From: Psococerastis gibbosa
Taxonomy: Eukaryota > Arthropoda > Insecta > Psocodea > Psocidae
Direction: 5' to 3'
NCBI GenBank assembly: GCA_963971405.1
Contig: OZ020485.1
Span: forward strand, 1,736,001-1,800,000
Length of the DNA stretch: 64,000 nucleotides
Made by a program: the position numbers and the translations under genes
In this document: positions 34,836 to 45,067 of the stretch, in pieces
Position numbering within the stretch: the stretch's first letter is position 1
Layout of the letters: each line of letters opens with the position of its first letter
The notes under the pieces: model-generated
The model's input: only the letters and a program-made list of their open reading frames with translations
What the model was told of the DNA's origin: nothing
The model's database searches: none

Positions 34836-35118
34836 ATACCCAAACTAAGATGAACATATCTATTACTTTCTGACACCCTACGATCGAGTTTCCGACATAT
34901 CCGCGTTGATGCCCTTTTTACATTTAATTTAGAATACAGAAGCTTATAGAAGTTTTGTATACAACATTCGAATAAAACAGTCCTAAGTGTTTTCACTATA
35001 TCTGCATAGGGAAAATGTATTGGCAGCAAGGTAACACAGAATGGTGCAAGCAATATTTTTACAATGTTGCACAGGATCAAAACATTCCATGTCCATACTT
35101 TTCTCATTTTGCGTGGAC
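34836..35118 (-). repeat. Inverted duplication, right arm, with a 92-codon ORF
   Basis: Inverted copy of 33507-33800, about 1 kb away. It contains an open frame MRKVWTWNVLILCNIVKILL ... SESNRYVHLSLGIQ (minus strand, 34829-35107) whose start codon coincides with the start of homology. The N-terminus is hydrophobic. I do not recognise the product. The arms may be terminal inverted repeats of an unidentified element or an old inverted duplication. Confidence 0.6.
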
Positions 35119-35124
35119 TATTAC

Positions 35125-36240
35125 ACTTAGTGTTTCAAGTTGCTGCCTCAGTATTGAAAATCGACACTGCCAGAACAGGAGTTTGAAAAACTTTAGCAAT
35201 AAGTCAACATGAGAACACAACCCAAGTTTAAATTTACAAGTAGATTTCGTTGTATTTGTCTCGTGGTAACAAGGTTTCATGTTAAGCATTTGAACGCAGT
35301 CATCTACGTGTACATTCCTTCAATCTCTTTATCGAGTCGTTTCATGTTCTCCAATTCAGCAAACCTCATTCAATTCCACTATGAGAGGAGTAAAGAAGGT
35401 GAACCTTTTGTACAAAACCAATTATTTCTGATCGGAAAATTTGAATCTTATCCTCGCAGCAAATTTACTGTGTGTCTTGGGATTATAGCAACTCCCTGAC
35501 AACAGTGGAACAAGCGGCCCTTTCTTCACTTTTGCCAAGTACAGGTAACCGTATACACTTATAGACTTAAACAAATAAGTTAATAAGCATTTATTTGCAT
35601 ACAGACCAGAGCGTTCAATAACATGCAAAATGTATGCAGAAAATTTTTACAGTTTCAATTCCTTGATGATATAATTTTGTTTTAGTAAGTTACAGTATTC
35701 AGTAGACAGCAATCAGCTAACTATAGTCTATAGAAAGAAAATATCCTGCAGTCCATGAATATATTGAAAATTACAATCAAATTATGAACATAAAGCAAAG
35801 AAGAATGAAATAAAAGTAATTTTTCAACAGGTTATAAATAGCAGTGGTAGGCTTGCCAGTTTTTCATTGCGTCAAATCGGGATGGAGTCCATTCATTCTC
35901 TCCAGTGTATATTACAATTTTGAAATTTCACTTTACCTAGTGTAGGCTACTATTATACATATGTATAATATGTATACTATATACATTGTGCCATAGGAAA
36001 TTAATTTTATTCAACTTAATTTTTGCATGCGATTTAATTCAGTCTCAAATCAGGAAAACATTGCTTGAAAACTTGGGAAGTGGGAAGATATCAATTTTCC
36101 AACCTTTCCTTACTCTGAAATGTTGAAAAACGGGACATTTGGCAACTCTTCTAGGACATCAGGATGTTACCTTTAAAATCGGGACTGTCCCGGGCAAATC
36201 GGGACGTCAGGCAAGCCTCAGCGGTGATATTGGTTTCGTG
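35125..36240. other. Unannotated DNA
   Basis: No gene was recognised. Small frames on both strands lack domains. An AT palindrome-like run TATACATATGTATAATATG occurs near 35953. Confidence 0.5.
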
Positions 36241-36471
36241 TTATTATCTCTATATATAAAAATGAATCCCTATTTCCCTTTGTCACGGCATCACACGTGA
36301 ACGGCTGGACCGATTTCACTATTTTTTGTTGTTGTTGTGTTTGTTACTGTGAGGAGAAGGTTCTTATGAAAGAAAATTTTTAAAAATGACCTTTTTCCCG
36401 AAATCAGAGCCTAATTTTCCCATTTTCGACCCTTATGCATTGGTTTTCCGATACTGCGGAAAACCCGATTT

Positions 36472-36800
36472 AAAAAAAAGACATGTGTGCTAGGACACAT
36501 GGTTGTTGAACGTGGAAACCCGAATCGCAACGGACAAGCAGAAAAACGAATAGCAACAAAAAAATTTCTTGAAGTTTTACGGGGCAGATTGTTAATGTAC
36601 TGGTCGAATGTGAAAACCTGCCCGTAAAGCTTCAAGTGAAATTTTTGTTGCTATTCGTTTTTTCACTTGTCCGTGGTGATTCGGTTTTCCACATGTCCGT
36701 TGCGATTCGTTTTTCCACTTGTCCGTTGCTATTCGTTTTTCCACGTTGAAGTTTCACTTCTACCATGTGTTCTAGCACACGTGTCTTTTTTTTCACAGGT
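36472..36800. repeat. Large imperfect palindrome
   Basis: The left arm (36472-36590) includes AAAAGACATGTGTGCTAGGA, ACGAATAGCAACAAAAA and CTTGAAGTTTTACGGGGCAG. The right arm (36617-36800) is its inverse with extra tandem copies: CCTGCCCGTAAAGCTTCAAG, TTTTTGTTGCTATTCGTTTT and TTCTAGCACACGTGTCTTTT. The central loop is about 26 nt. Confidence 0.8.
36648..36745 (+). repeat. 26-bp tandem repeat, about 3.8 copies
   Basis: The unit is close to TTGCGATTCGTTTTTCCACT followed by TGTCCG. Copies differ by one to four bases. The left arm of the surrounding palindrome has only about two units, so the array expanded on the right side. Confidence 0.85.
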
Positions 36801-37204
36801 TTACTGCATATTATGATTTGGTTTGGGTATAGGTAGGCCTACATTTTAATGAATGATTTTTTTATTTTATTTAAACATATTTTATTTTATCAAAAAGGAA
36901 AACACAATCCATATTCTACGGTAAAATTATACACACACAAAGGAACATTTGCAAATGCAGATTTTTCGCCATTGATCAGTATTCGGCTCATTTGCGTTAT
37001 AATCAATAAAAGATACAATCGGCTTATGGTAACTAAAATACGATATAAAAACTTGAGGTTGTAATGTATTAATAAATGTCATTAATGACATATGACGACA
37101 TAATGCCGAATGCGAGGCCCCGAAGGGGCGAGCTGCCGCCCGCCGCAGGCGCAGGGTGGGCGGGGCCGCGAAGCTGTTCCAAGCTCCGCTTGTTTATTAT
37201 AGAT

Positions 37205-37855
37205 TCCTATTTTATTATTATACTCATCTTCTAGCCTTTGAAGTAGTCACCTTAAATCGAATCAACATTATTTCATAGGGCATTTGTTGGGGGTAGTCTG
37301 TAGGTGTTGTATATTTTTTTGCAGTGAACATGTTATGTAGGGCTTTCACAGCAGTGTTCAAGTACACTCCTACATAATCACTAATACTTTTACTTTACTT
37401 TTAAATCGCCTTTGTCCTCTGGGAGGGTCGGCGGCACGGCAGTGCGGCGTTTCTCTCTGTCTTCCTTGTTCAGAGCGACAGTCCTTATGTCTTCTCCGAT
37501 TTTTCTGGGGACTGTCATAAAAATTAAATATTATAGGAAGTTATGTATTGACATAATGCCAATGTTAAGGAGTAGGCTATAAATTATTTTTCTTACTCCA
37601 CTCAAGAAAAATTTAGATCTTCTTGGAGCAATAATAATAATTATATACTATCGTTAATATGTACAGTTAGGTGTAAGAGGCCCTAATCTCGCTGTATCTA
37701 CATATATTTTTTTTCAATAAAGACTTTATTATTATTATTATTTTTATCGCTCGATGAGCGGAAGCTTGAGCGTGATAATTATACTATTATACAAATTGCA
37801 CATAGTGGTTTTTATTTTTCCTCTCAAAATCCGATTCTATCTAGTATCAAGCCAT
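37205..37855. other. Unannotated DNA
   Basis: An ATT simple repeat lies near 37728. No gene was seen. Confidence 0.5.
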
Positions 37856-37863
37856 TTCATTTC

Positions 37864-38115
37864 GGGGGGGGGGGGGGGTTAACCCTCATGAACCCCCCTT
37901 GGCTACGGCCTTGTGTATACTTGTATTACTTATATATATCTATATAAATATCTGGTAATTTCACCTCTATTAATGCCTGTTTTATGGATTGCTTTGATAA
38001 TTTCGTGGGAAAGTCAAGGTGGCGGGCGCGGATCTACGGGGGGGGGGGGGGCTATAGCCCTCCATTAGGATCCTCAAAATGCGTAAAACCCCACTATTTC
38101 AGTCCAATTTTTCAC
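37864..38115. repeat. hAT-type termini and one isolated minisatellite unit
   Basis: Poly-G then CTTGGCTACGGCCTTG (37900-37915) is a right end of the CAGGGCCGTAGC-type hAT family. From 38040, poly-G is followed by CAAAATGCGTAAAACCCCAC and TTTTCTCCCGGGAGAGACCC, a reverse-orientation single copy of the 47-48 kb minisatellite unit. Confidence 0.65.
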
Positions 38116-38119
38116 AAAT

Positions 38120-38780
38120 TTTCTCCCGGGAGAGACCCCTTGTGCTCGATTGTATTAATTAATTAATATTAATTACCTATAATATAGAACCCTTATTGCT
38201 TTGAAAATGCGTATATGCGCAATATTTCAGCTCTATTTTAAAAAAAAAGTCGTAATTTAATCTTAGCCCCTTCCTTGGCCTCATTCTCGATCCGCGCCTG
38301 CAAGGTGGATAGATAGTTCCTTTTAAGAACTCGTTTTTGGTGCATACGTAATTCGAAATATGGGATTTTAGTATGAGTTAAAAATAGTCCAATGCCTGAT
38401 TTACATCCTTTATCTAATGCATACTGGACCAGTCTTGTCCATTTAAAGCTTGACACAATGCTTCATAATCCCCCTTGACTTTAATTTAACATACTAGTAG
38501 TAATGATAAAATTCAATCGATGTGCATGTTCTTCACCGAATTTTCTGATATGAGGGTTTTTTACAATGAAAGTCAACTTGCAGGCACGGGCGGTGTCTGT
38601 TTCGATGACAATCACAGGTTGGCTGGGGTTTAGTTTGACCCAAGTCACTTTCGCAGATGTTGCCTAGCGTACACACTTTTAAACATTCCATTTGCCTGCT
38701 GTTGATAGGTCTCGCATAACTTGTTGGTTGTTTGGACAAAAAATAATCATCATGCATATTATGTAATATAAAATGACAGC
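38120..38780. other. Unannotated DNA
   Basis: A 72-codon minus-strand frame (38238-38456) shows no domain. Nothing else was recognised. Confidence 0.45.
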
Positions 38781-38784
38781 ATAT

Positions 38785-38957
38785 GACTTCTTCTTCTTCC
38801 CTCTTAGTGCTGCGTGCTCACCGAAAGTGGGTCGCCCCGTACCCACTTCCTGAACTCGCCTCGGTCGGACGCTAACCCCTTGAGCTTTTCCCTCTTGCTC
38901 CAGCAAGTTGTTCAATCCTTTCACGCGGGTTGTCTTCGGTCTGCCGATCAACATGTA
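38785..38957 (-). mobile_element. LINE 3' end fragment
   Basis: The minus strand reads GRPKTTRVKGLNNLLEQEG, then in another frame FRKWVRGDPLSVSTQH and a stop. An AGAAGAAG tail follows (TTCTTCTTC at 38785-38797 on plus). A GRP-rich C-terminus directly before a short microsatellite tail fits the extreme 3' end of an RTE-like LINE. It is only about 170 bp and dead. Confidence 0.6.
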
Positions 38958-38974
38958 TATTATTTATACAATTT

Positions 38975-39727
38975 TTCAATTTCCAATTTATCAATTAGCA
39001 GATAGAGATGACGTAAATTTTAGATAGGTCAGACTAACACATTTCCACACACCAATGCACGCAATGCATTTAAGCGTGAACTTTCTATCATTTTTTCAAA
39101 AAACATTTTTTTTTGCACAAAACCCATTAGTTTTTTTGGAAAGCAACCTGTCCGGTTTCGTTACTCAATTTAAAACCTAAAACATGCCTGAAGGTAGAAA
39201 TAATCAATAGAAAGGTTTCGCAGAAAAATTATTTTTTAGTCATTTTTTTTAAAATTTTTTTTTTTTTTTTTTTTTACCCCCAGAAGGAAACTATCAAGGG
39301 GCAAGTGACCCCCCCCCCCACCCCTCGCATTTTATTAACATTAACAACGACTGCAATATATGTGAATTTAAAAGAAATCGTTGGAGCCGTTTTGAAGAAA
39401 TAATTTTTTTAGACTTTTTTTTTGGAGTTTTGAGAATGAAACCCCCCAAATTGAGTTAGCCCGAAATAACAAAAATTAATTCCGAGGTATGATTTTTGTG
39501 AACCTACATGCCAGATTTCATCAAAACCGACCGAGTAATTTTACCGGAAATCGATGAACAGACAGACAGAAAGAGCGACAGACAGAGCGACAGACAGACA
39601 GACAGACAGACATTTTGTAAAAACCAAAACCAAAAGTCAAAACGTGTAAATCCGTTGAAATCTCGGAATCGAAAATTTGGACCATTACAAAGCTTTCCTT
39701 ATACTACGTATAAATTGGAAAGCAAAA
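38975..39727 (-). repeat. GCTTTCC-family repeat, copy 7
   Basis: Inverted near-full copy. The left terminus has decayed to CAATTTCCAATTTATCAATT, and the right terminus ACTACGTATAAATTGGAAAGC is intact. The microsatellite here is GACAGACA with GAGC variants. It overlaps two long T/A runs. Confidence 0.85.
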
Positions 39728-39777
39728 ACTATTATTTACGAACCGCAATGTCTCAAGAGAGGCTGAACTATTGCTCT

Positions 39778-39860
39778 CAGAATGCGTAAGACTCCACTAT
39801 TTAAAGCCAATTTTTTTCAAAAAATTCCCCCATCAGGTCTCCAAAACCCTCGGACTCCTG
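39778..39860 (-). repeat. Isolated hAT-minisatellite unit
   Basis: AGAATGCGTAAGACTCCACT ... CCCCCATCAGGTCTCC is a diverged single reverse copy of the 88-bp unit tandemly repeated at 47.2-48.0 kb. Confidence 0.5.
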
Positions 39861-39864
39861 CGCA

Positions 39865-40660
39865 AAGGTCATTAATTTTTAAGCTGCGTACGTCCATGAG
39901 AACGGCTTTCCCCTTTTGCTACACTTTTATGAAAATGGGGGGCGGGGGCGCCAAATTATTCACCCCCTTTCGAAAACCTATCAGTAAGCAATGGATTCGA
40001 TGCATGGGTGTATCCGTTGGATATCGTTTATTACCATATTTTTCGAGCATAACCGGTAAGTTGATGTGTGTGTTATTATACTCGGTACTAAACTAAGACC
40101 AAGTATGTGGGGTGACTGTGTTAAATTACCCAAAGCAATAAATATTGGCATGCAGATACGATGGACAGTTTATTGTTAGTTTGTTTGTGCTATCTGTGAG
40201 AGTTGCGTAATCAGCAAGTTCAGTAATTAGTGCAACTTTCTTGCCAACAAACGCAATTAACCTGTTCAGCAACTGACAACGACACATGAATCTAACTTGA
40301 CTGTATAGTATATTATTAGAAAGCAGCAAATGGCGAAGGGCTATATCGTATAAAAATTAAGTGGAGGCTTGCCACTACATCTCGCTTTTATTTGATTTTG
40401 TTTGTTAACCATTTTATGAATGTAGGTATCCAAATAACCTCTTCAGTCGCATAAGTAACTTATTCAGTATTTGTGTCGCGTTACGACGCTTCCCCGATCG
40501 CATAGTGCATAGAAACTCGCATATATATTATAGCCTACAAACACTCAACCACGACAGAAACCGATTTATTAATAAATGTAGGGTGTATAACTAACGTTTA
40601 CTATAAGGCGTATAACTGCTGTTCGGCAGCGCCACCTCTAAATTAGCCACTGACGTCAAA
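39865..40660. other. Unannotated DNA
   Basis: No gene or repeat was recognised. Confidence 0.45.
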
Positions 40661-40667
40661 GTTCTGT

Positions 40668-40915
40668 ATGCTTTCCTATATTTGCTTTCCTATTTATAAG
40701 TAGGCTAGTATAAGGAAGGCTTTGTGATTGTCAAAATTTTCGATTCTGAGACTTAAACGGATTTACACGTTTTGAGGTCCCAAGAACCGAAAAAGTGGTT
40801 TTTACGAAATATCTGTCTGTCTGTCCGTTTCCCTCTGTCTGTTCATCGATTTGTGGGCAAACTACTTGGCATTTACAGGTAGGTTCCAAAAAAAATCATG
40901 CCTCGGGACCATTTA
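40668..40915 (+). repeat. GCTTTCC-family repeat, copy 8 (truncated)
   Basis: It starts GCTTTCCTATTTATAAGTAG and reaches only CATGCCTCGGGACCATTTAT. There it abuts the start of copy 9 head-to-tail. Confidence 0.8.
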
Positions 40916-41050
40916 TTGCTTTCCAATTTATACGTAGTGTAAGGAAAGCTTTGTGATGGTCGAAATTTTCGATTCAGAAATTTCAACGGATTTACACGTT
41001 TTCAGGTCCCAGGAACCCAAAAAAGTGGTTTTTACGAAATGTCTGTCTGT

Positions 41051-41144
41051 CATGAGTAGAAGAAGAACAACGCAATCATCCACAGTGAAATTCTTTAATA
41101 GTGACCGGTTTCGGATAAAATCCACCATCAGACTAACAACACAT
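41051..41144 (-). mobile_element. Short ribozyme-bearing insertion in a microsatellite
   Basis: About 94 bp interrupt a GTCTGTCT array that continues with CTGTCCGTCGCTCAGTCTGT. The insert is CATGAGTAGAAGAAGAACAA ... GACTAACAACACAT and includes the hammerhead-like motif at 41099-41135. It has no coding capacity and no resolvable target duplication, because the target is repetitive. Confidence 0.55.
41099..41135 (-). ncRNA. Hammerhead ribozyme-like motif (ACCGGU stem III)
   Basis: Minus strand, in order: stem I UAGU; core CUGAUGG; one extra U; stem II GGAU-UUU-AUCC; GAA; palindromic ACCGGU as stem III; C17; stem I return ACUA (4 bp, perfect). The architecture matches the Penelope-linked motifs at 3.4 and 46.5 kb with different helix sequences. 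The core has G instead of A at its last position, so activity is doubtful. Confidence 0.55.
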
Positions 41145-41465
41145 CTGTCCGTCGCTCAGTCTGTCTGTATGACTACATGTCTGTATGTCTGTGTGACTGC
41201 CTGTCTGTTCATCGATTTCCGGGCAAACTACTCGGCCGATTTAAAATGTTGCATGTAGGTTCACAAAAATCATACCTCGAGACTATTTTTTTTTATTTTG
41301 GTCAAATACATTGCGTGCCCTTACCCTTACGTTACCCCACCTCCAGTGACGTCAGGTGGACAACCCCCCCCCCCCAGAAAACGGAAATTTAACCACTGGA
41401 AAATTATTTACTATGAAATTACTCATATTCTCTATCTACTAATTGATAAATTGGAAAGCATGTTC

Positions 41466-41681
41466 GAATAAACTCGGACCGGTTCTTTTTATTATGGGCT
41501 AACTCAATTGAGGGGGTTTTATTTTCAACACCAAAAAAATATTTTCTAAAACGGCTCCAACTTTTTCTTTAAATTAACATACTGTATATTGTAGCCGTTA
41601 TTAATGTTAACACAACGCTGTTCTGTGGGTCACTTGCCCCTTGACAGTTTGCTTCTGGGAGTAAAAAAATAAAAACAACTA
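41466..41681 (+). repeat. GCTTTCC-family repeat, partial copy 10
   Basis: It runs from TTATGGGCTAACTCAATTGA, through CGGCTCCAACTTTTTCTTTA and CACTTGCCCCTTGACAGTTT, to GGGAGTAAAAAAATAAAAAC. There it is cut by the LINE tail at 41682. Confidence 0.75.
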
Positions 41682-41931
41682 TTTTTCTTCTTCTTTTTCT
41701 TCAGCCAACGCCCGTCCTTGGCTGATAGGCCATTTGACGCCGTGCCGCGTAGTAAAGCTGGGCCAATCCTCGTGAGTCACAGTTCGGTTTTCTACCTCGA
41801 TGCCAGTGCAGCTGAATAGGTGATCGGCATTCCCCTCCCCTTGGAAGCAGAGGGGGCATTCGGATGACTCGGCGATACCTATCCTGTGCAGGTGGCTCTG
41901 GAGGTAGTTATGTCCTGTGGCCATTCGAAAC
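41682..41931 (-). pseudogene. LINE RNase H-side C-terminus, downstream piece
   Basis: The minus strand reads FRMATGHNYLQSHLHRIGIA, then CPLCFQGEGNADHLFSCTGI and a run of glutamates before the stop. The CxxC...H...C zinc-knuckle-like pattern after an RFR-x-TGH block is typical of the C-terminus of RNase H-bearing LINE ORF2 proteins. The frame is open through to the hAT insertion point, where it is interrupted. Confidence 0.75.
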
Positions 41932-44900
41932 CAATGTTGCCAGTCGGACGACTATAGTCGGATTTGACGACTATTTCACGGTTCATCCGACTATTTTATC
42001 TGGTACGACAGTCGTTGGAAAAATCCGACAATTTGGGAATTTATCGATAAAAAATAATTTAATGATTTCTTTTAAATATTGCGCCAATTTTTAGAGCTAA
42101 AATACCCGCCTAACATTCAAATTTCAAATCGATTGTTATCGACTATCGATCATCCGACCTCTATTTCAATTCGAGAACAAAAATAGCTATTCTGTTCTGT
42201 ATTTGCTTGTTTACTTTTACGTTTGTATTTATAATTTTATAAATTACATAAAATTATTATCTTGTTAGTTTCAACATTTTAAAGTCAAAAATAATTGTTT
42301 ATTAATAAAGTTTTTGCTAAATTCCTTTTGAAATGCCGAGAAAGCCTTCAGAGTACTGCAAATCATGGGAAAAACATCCTAAATTGGCAGCATGGATCGG
42401 CCCAGATCCAAGACGTCCAGGAAGGGCCTTTTGCAAGTACTGCCAAATTTCCCTCGCGAGTGAAATTACTGTATTAAAAAGGCATCCTGAACGTCAGTCA
42501 CACGTAGATTTAATCAGTAAAGTGGCCAAAAATAAAAGTATTCAGGAGATGTTTTCAGCCACACCTCCTGTGTCGAAATTAACATCGGACATACAGAGTG
42601 CGGAGATATGTTTAACGGGGTTGCTCGTTGAGCATAATGTTCCATTTTTGTTTATAAACCACCTTGCCGAATGCTGCAAGAAAATTTTTCCCGATTCCCA
42701 AATCGCACAAGGGTTAAAAATTAAAAGGACGAAGTGCACAGCAATATCAACCAATGTCATTGCCAAAACTGAGAAGGAAGACCTCTGTGACAGGCTCAAG
42801 AAGACTAAGTTCAGCATCTTAACCGACGAATCTACGGATCTTGGGCGTGTTAAAACAGCTTGCGTGGTTGTCCGTTATTACTGTGAAGAAAGTAATAAAA
42901 TTGTCAGTAATTTTTTTGACCTCTGCAATGTATTTGGGCCCGGGGATCATGAAACTGCTCAGCAAGGAGCAACTGGAGAGAATCTGTTCAAGTCACTCAT
43001 TGGATCATTCAATAACTCTAGCATTCCCTTGAGTAACGTCATTGGGTTCTGCTCAGACGGTTGCAATGCCATGATGGGCGTGAAAAATTCCGTGGCGTCT
43101 AGGATGCGAGAAAAATTTGTTGGCATTACCGTTTGGAAATGTACGTGCCACTCTTTACATCTTGTTGCGAACGCGGCATGCCAGAAGCTGCCAAGGCGAT
43201 GCGAAGACATGGCTCGATTTGTGTACACCTATTTTAATAGCAGTGCCAAACGCACAGCTCAGTTTGAGGAGTTTCAACAATTTGTTGGGGTCAAGCCCCA
43301 TAAGATGCTTCACCCCTCTGCAACCAGGTGGCTGTCCCTTCAAATGGTAGTGAAGAGGTTTGTTGAGCAGTGGGGCGCGCTAATCCTTTATTTTACTTCA
43401 GAAGTCGTCCAACAGGAAAAGCTCGGCTCCGTTCAAGACGTAGTGAGAGATCTGAATGATCCTTTACTTAAGTTGTGTTTTTTATTTCTGGACTGGTTCT
43501 TACCAAAATTAACCATTTTGAACTTGCAATTCCAAAGTGCTAAAGTTGTTATTACGTCACTTCATGATAAGATGGAAACAACATACAAAGACATGCTAAG
43601 CTGTTTCATGGAACAAGAATACGTCTATATGACTCCTCTACACAATATTGAACCGGAAAATTCGAAACACCATTTGCCCCTACAGCAAATGTACTTGGGC
43701 ATTAAAGTAATGCAAGAACTGAAAAAAGAGCACATTGCGAAGAACAAGGCACTTCAAACCTCCTTCTACACTAAAGTCAAAGAATTTCTGGTTGAGTGCA
43801 GTTTACAATTCCGCAAAAGATTTGATTTCAACGCCCCTTTGATGAAACAGATTGCTCTACTCTCACCTGTGAATGCCATGTCTGTCGATTTTAGAAAGAT
43901 TAACAGCACACTGTTTGGTTTGATGTCAGAAGTTCCCAGGATCGTTGAAGATGAGAACGTTATGCAGCAGATAGACGATGAGTGGAGAGCTTTGCCACAT
44001 AAAGATTTGAGCAGTGTATTTGATCAAGCCGATCTACGAGAGATTGAAGCTGACTTATTTTGGGGAAAACTGAAATGTTTAAAAAGTGTGGGCGGTGAAC
44101 TGGTGTTTTCCTCATTACCTGCCTTTGCATTGAGCGTCCTGTCGCTTCCCCATGCTAATGCAGATTGCGAGCGCGTTTTCAGCAAAGTGAACAATGTGAA
44201 GGTAAAGAATAGGAACAAATTGATAACAAAAACTGTCAATGGGTGCCTACTAAGCTCTCAAGCTGTGAAACGTAATGCCGAAGGAAATTGCATAGGATTC
44301 AGGCCGGGCAAATCAATGATAACGAAAATGACCGCTCGGAATCTGTATGGCCCCACTTCCAAACGTAAACCTGGCAAGAAGGGGACTACGCGCCCTACAC
44401 CTAGTACCAACTCTACTTTATCTACTAGTGGAGGACAGCACGAGGACATGGAGGAAGACTTAGATGAAGATGATGATGAGGATGAAGAAGTTTCCGAAAA
44501 CGAAGAGAGTTTTTATTTTACTGACTGACTAACGCTCTCTTTTGTATTAATATTTTTTAATAACCATTTAATATTTTTAGTGATTCCTTTTATTTTGCGA
44601 TCAAGTCCTTGAATTAGGGTGATAACTAAATATAAATAGGTAGGCCCAACACTGGCTAAAAATACAAAGCCTTAAGGCAAATAATTAAGACTCGCTGACC
44701 AGCCAGAGCCGGATCGACCGTGTCATAACCTGCAAACGAGTAATTGCAAGTAAAATTATAAAGTATAATTAATTATAATACCGTATATATAATATTAATA
44801 TTTTTATGAATTAACGTATAATATCAGTAAAATCAAGTAATTTCGAAAATACCGCCAAATACCAACAATGAACAGTCAAAAAAAGAGAGAAAAATGGAAA

Positions 44901-45067
44901 ATCATCGTCATGACGTCATACTGTAGAGTATAGCTGTCAAGAAATATAATATTAAAAAAAATATATTAATTTTGCCGGCACACGACTATTTTTCGGAAAT
45001 TTTTACAAAAAACGACTTTTTTGAACTTTTCATCCGACATTCTGATTTTGTGGACCTGGCAACGCTG
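41932..45067 (+). mobile_element. Autonomous hAT transposon, complete
   Basis: The left end is CAATGTTGCCAGTCGGACG. The right end reads GACCTGGCAACGCTG, whose inverse CAGCGTTGCCAGGTC matches the left end over CARYGTTGCCAG with two differences. Exact 8-bp duplications TTCGAAAC flank it (41924-41931 and 45068-45075). Subterminal CGACTAT, ATCCGAC and GTCGGA motifs recur within about 100 bp of both ends and may be transposase binding sites. One intact gene occupies 42333-44528. The hAT superfamily is supported by the ends, the TSD length and the protein. Confidence 0.93.
42333..44528 (+). CDS. hAT-family transposase, 731 aa, intact
   Basis: It would cut and rejoin the element's own ends in the nucleus. 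An N-terminal BED-type zinc finger is visible: C34 and C37, then H51 and H57 (FCKYCQ...RHPERQSH). The RNase H-fold core shows ILTDESTD (D165, first catalytic Asp), FCSDGCNAMMGV (D242, second Asp) and WKCTCHSLHLVAN (residues 268-280, the CxxH block). HANADCERVFSKVNNVK carries the conserved Glu (E613) in the hAT dimerisation block. The last roughly 30 residues are almost all D/E. No internal stop or shift exists, and the length is normal for the family. It starts at an ATG 401 bp after the left end and stops 539 bp before the right end. No intron is needed. Confidence 0.93.
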   Translation: MPRKPSEYCKSWEKHPKLAAWIGPDPRRPGRAFCKYCQISLASEITVLKRHPERQSHVDLISKVAKNKSIQEMFSATPPVSKLTSDIQSAEICLTGLLVEHNVPFLFINHLAECCKKIFPDSQIAQGLKIKRTKCTAISTNVIAKTEKEDLCDRLKKTKFSILTDESTDLGRVKTACVVVRYYCEESNKIVSNFFDLCNVFGPGDHETAQQGATGENLFKSLIGSFNNSSIPLSNVIGFCSDGCNAMMGVKNSVASRMREKFVGITVWKCTCHSLHLVANAACQKLPRRCEDMARFVYTYFNSSAKRTAQFEEFQQFVGVKPHKMLHPSATRWLSLQMVVKRFVEQWGALILYFTSEVVQQEKLGSVQDVVRDLNDPLLKLCFLFLDWFLPKLTILNLQFQSAKVVITSLHDKMETTYKDMLSCFMEQEYVYMTPLHNIEPENSKHHLPLQQMYLGIKVMQELKKEHIAKNKALQTSFYTKVKEFLVECSLQFRKRFDFNAPLMKQIALLSPVNAMSVDFRKINSTLFGLMSEVPRIVEDENVMQQIDDEWRALPHKDLSSVFDQADLREIEADLFWGKLKCLKSVGGELVFSSLPAFALSVLSLPHANADCERVFSKVNNVKVKNRNKLITKTVNGCLLSSQAVKRNAEGNCIGFRPGKSMITKMTARNLYGPTSKRKPGKKGTTRPTPSTNSTLSTSGGQHEDMEEDLDEDDDEDEEVSENEESFYFTD

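Larger units (their letters stand above)
36247..37200 (+). mobile_element. Helitron-like non-autonomous element
   Basis: The start TCTATATATAAAAATGAATC, followed by CACGTGAACGGCTGGACCGA and GAAGGTTCTTATGAAAG, is the layout of Helitron-type 5' ends known from arthropods. The right end is GC-rich and palindromic (GGCCCCGAAGGGGC, GCCCGCCGCAGGCGC, GGGCGGGGCCGCG) before CTCCGCTTGTTTATTATAG. A canonical CTRR end plus hairpin was not resolved and no Rep/helicase gene is present. It contains a large palindrome and a tandem repeat listed separately. Confidence 0.55.
40918..41465 (+). repeat. GCTTTCC-family repeat, copy 9
   Basis: It starts TTGCTTTCCAATTTATACG and ends TAAATTGGAAAGCATGTTCG. It is internally deleted after TTTTATTTTGG (about 41300), and its GTCTGTCT microsatellite is interrupted at 41051-41144 by a short insertion carrying a hammerhead-like motif. 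A third partial copy (41466-41680) follows directly. Confidence 0.85.
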
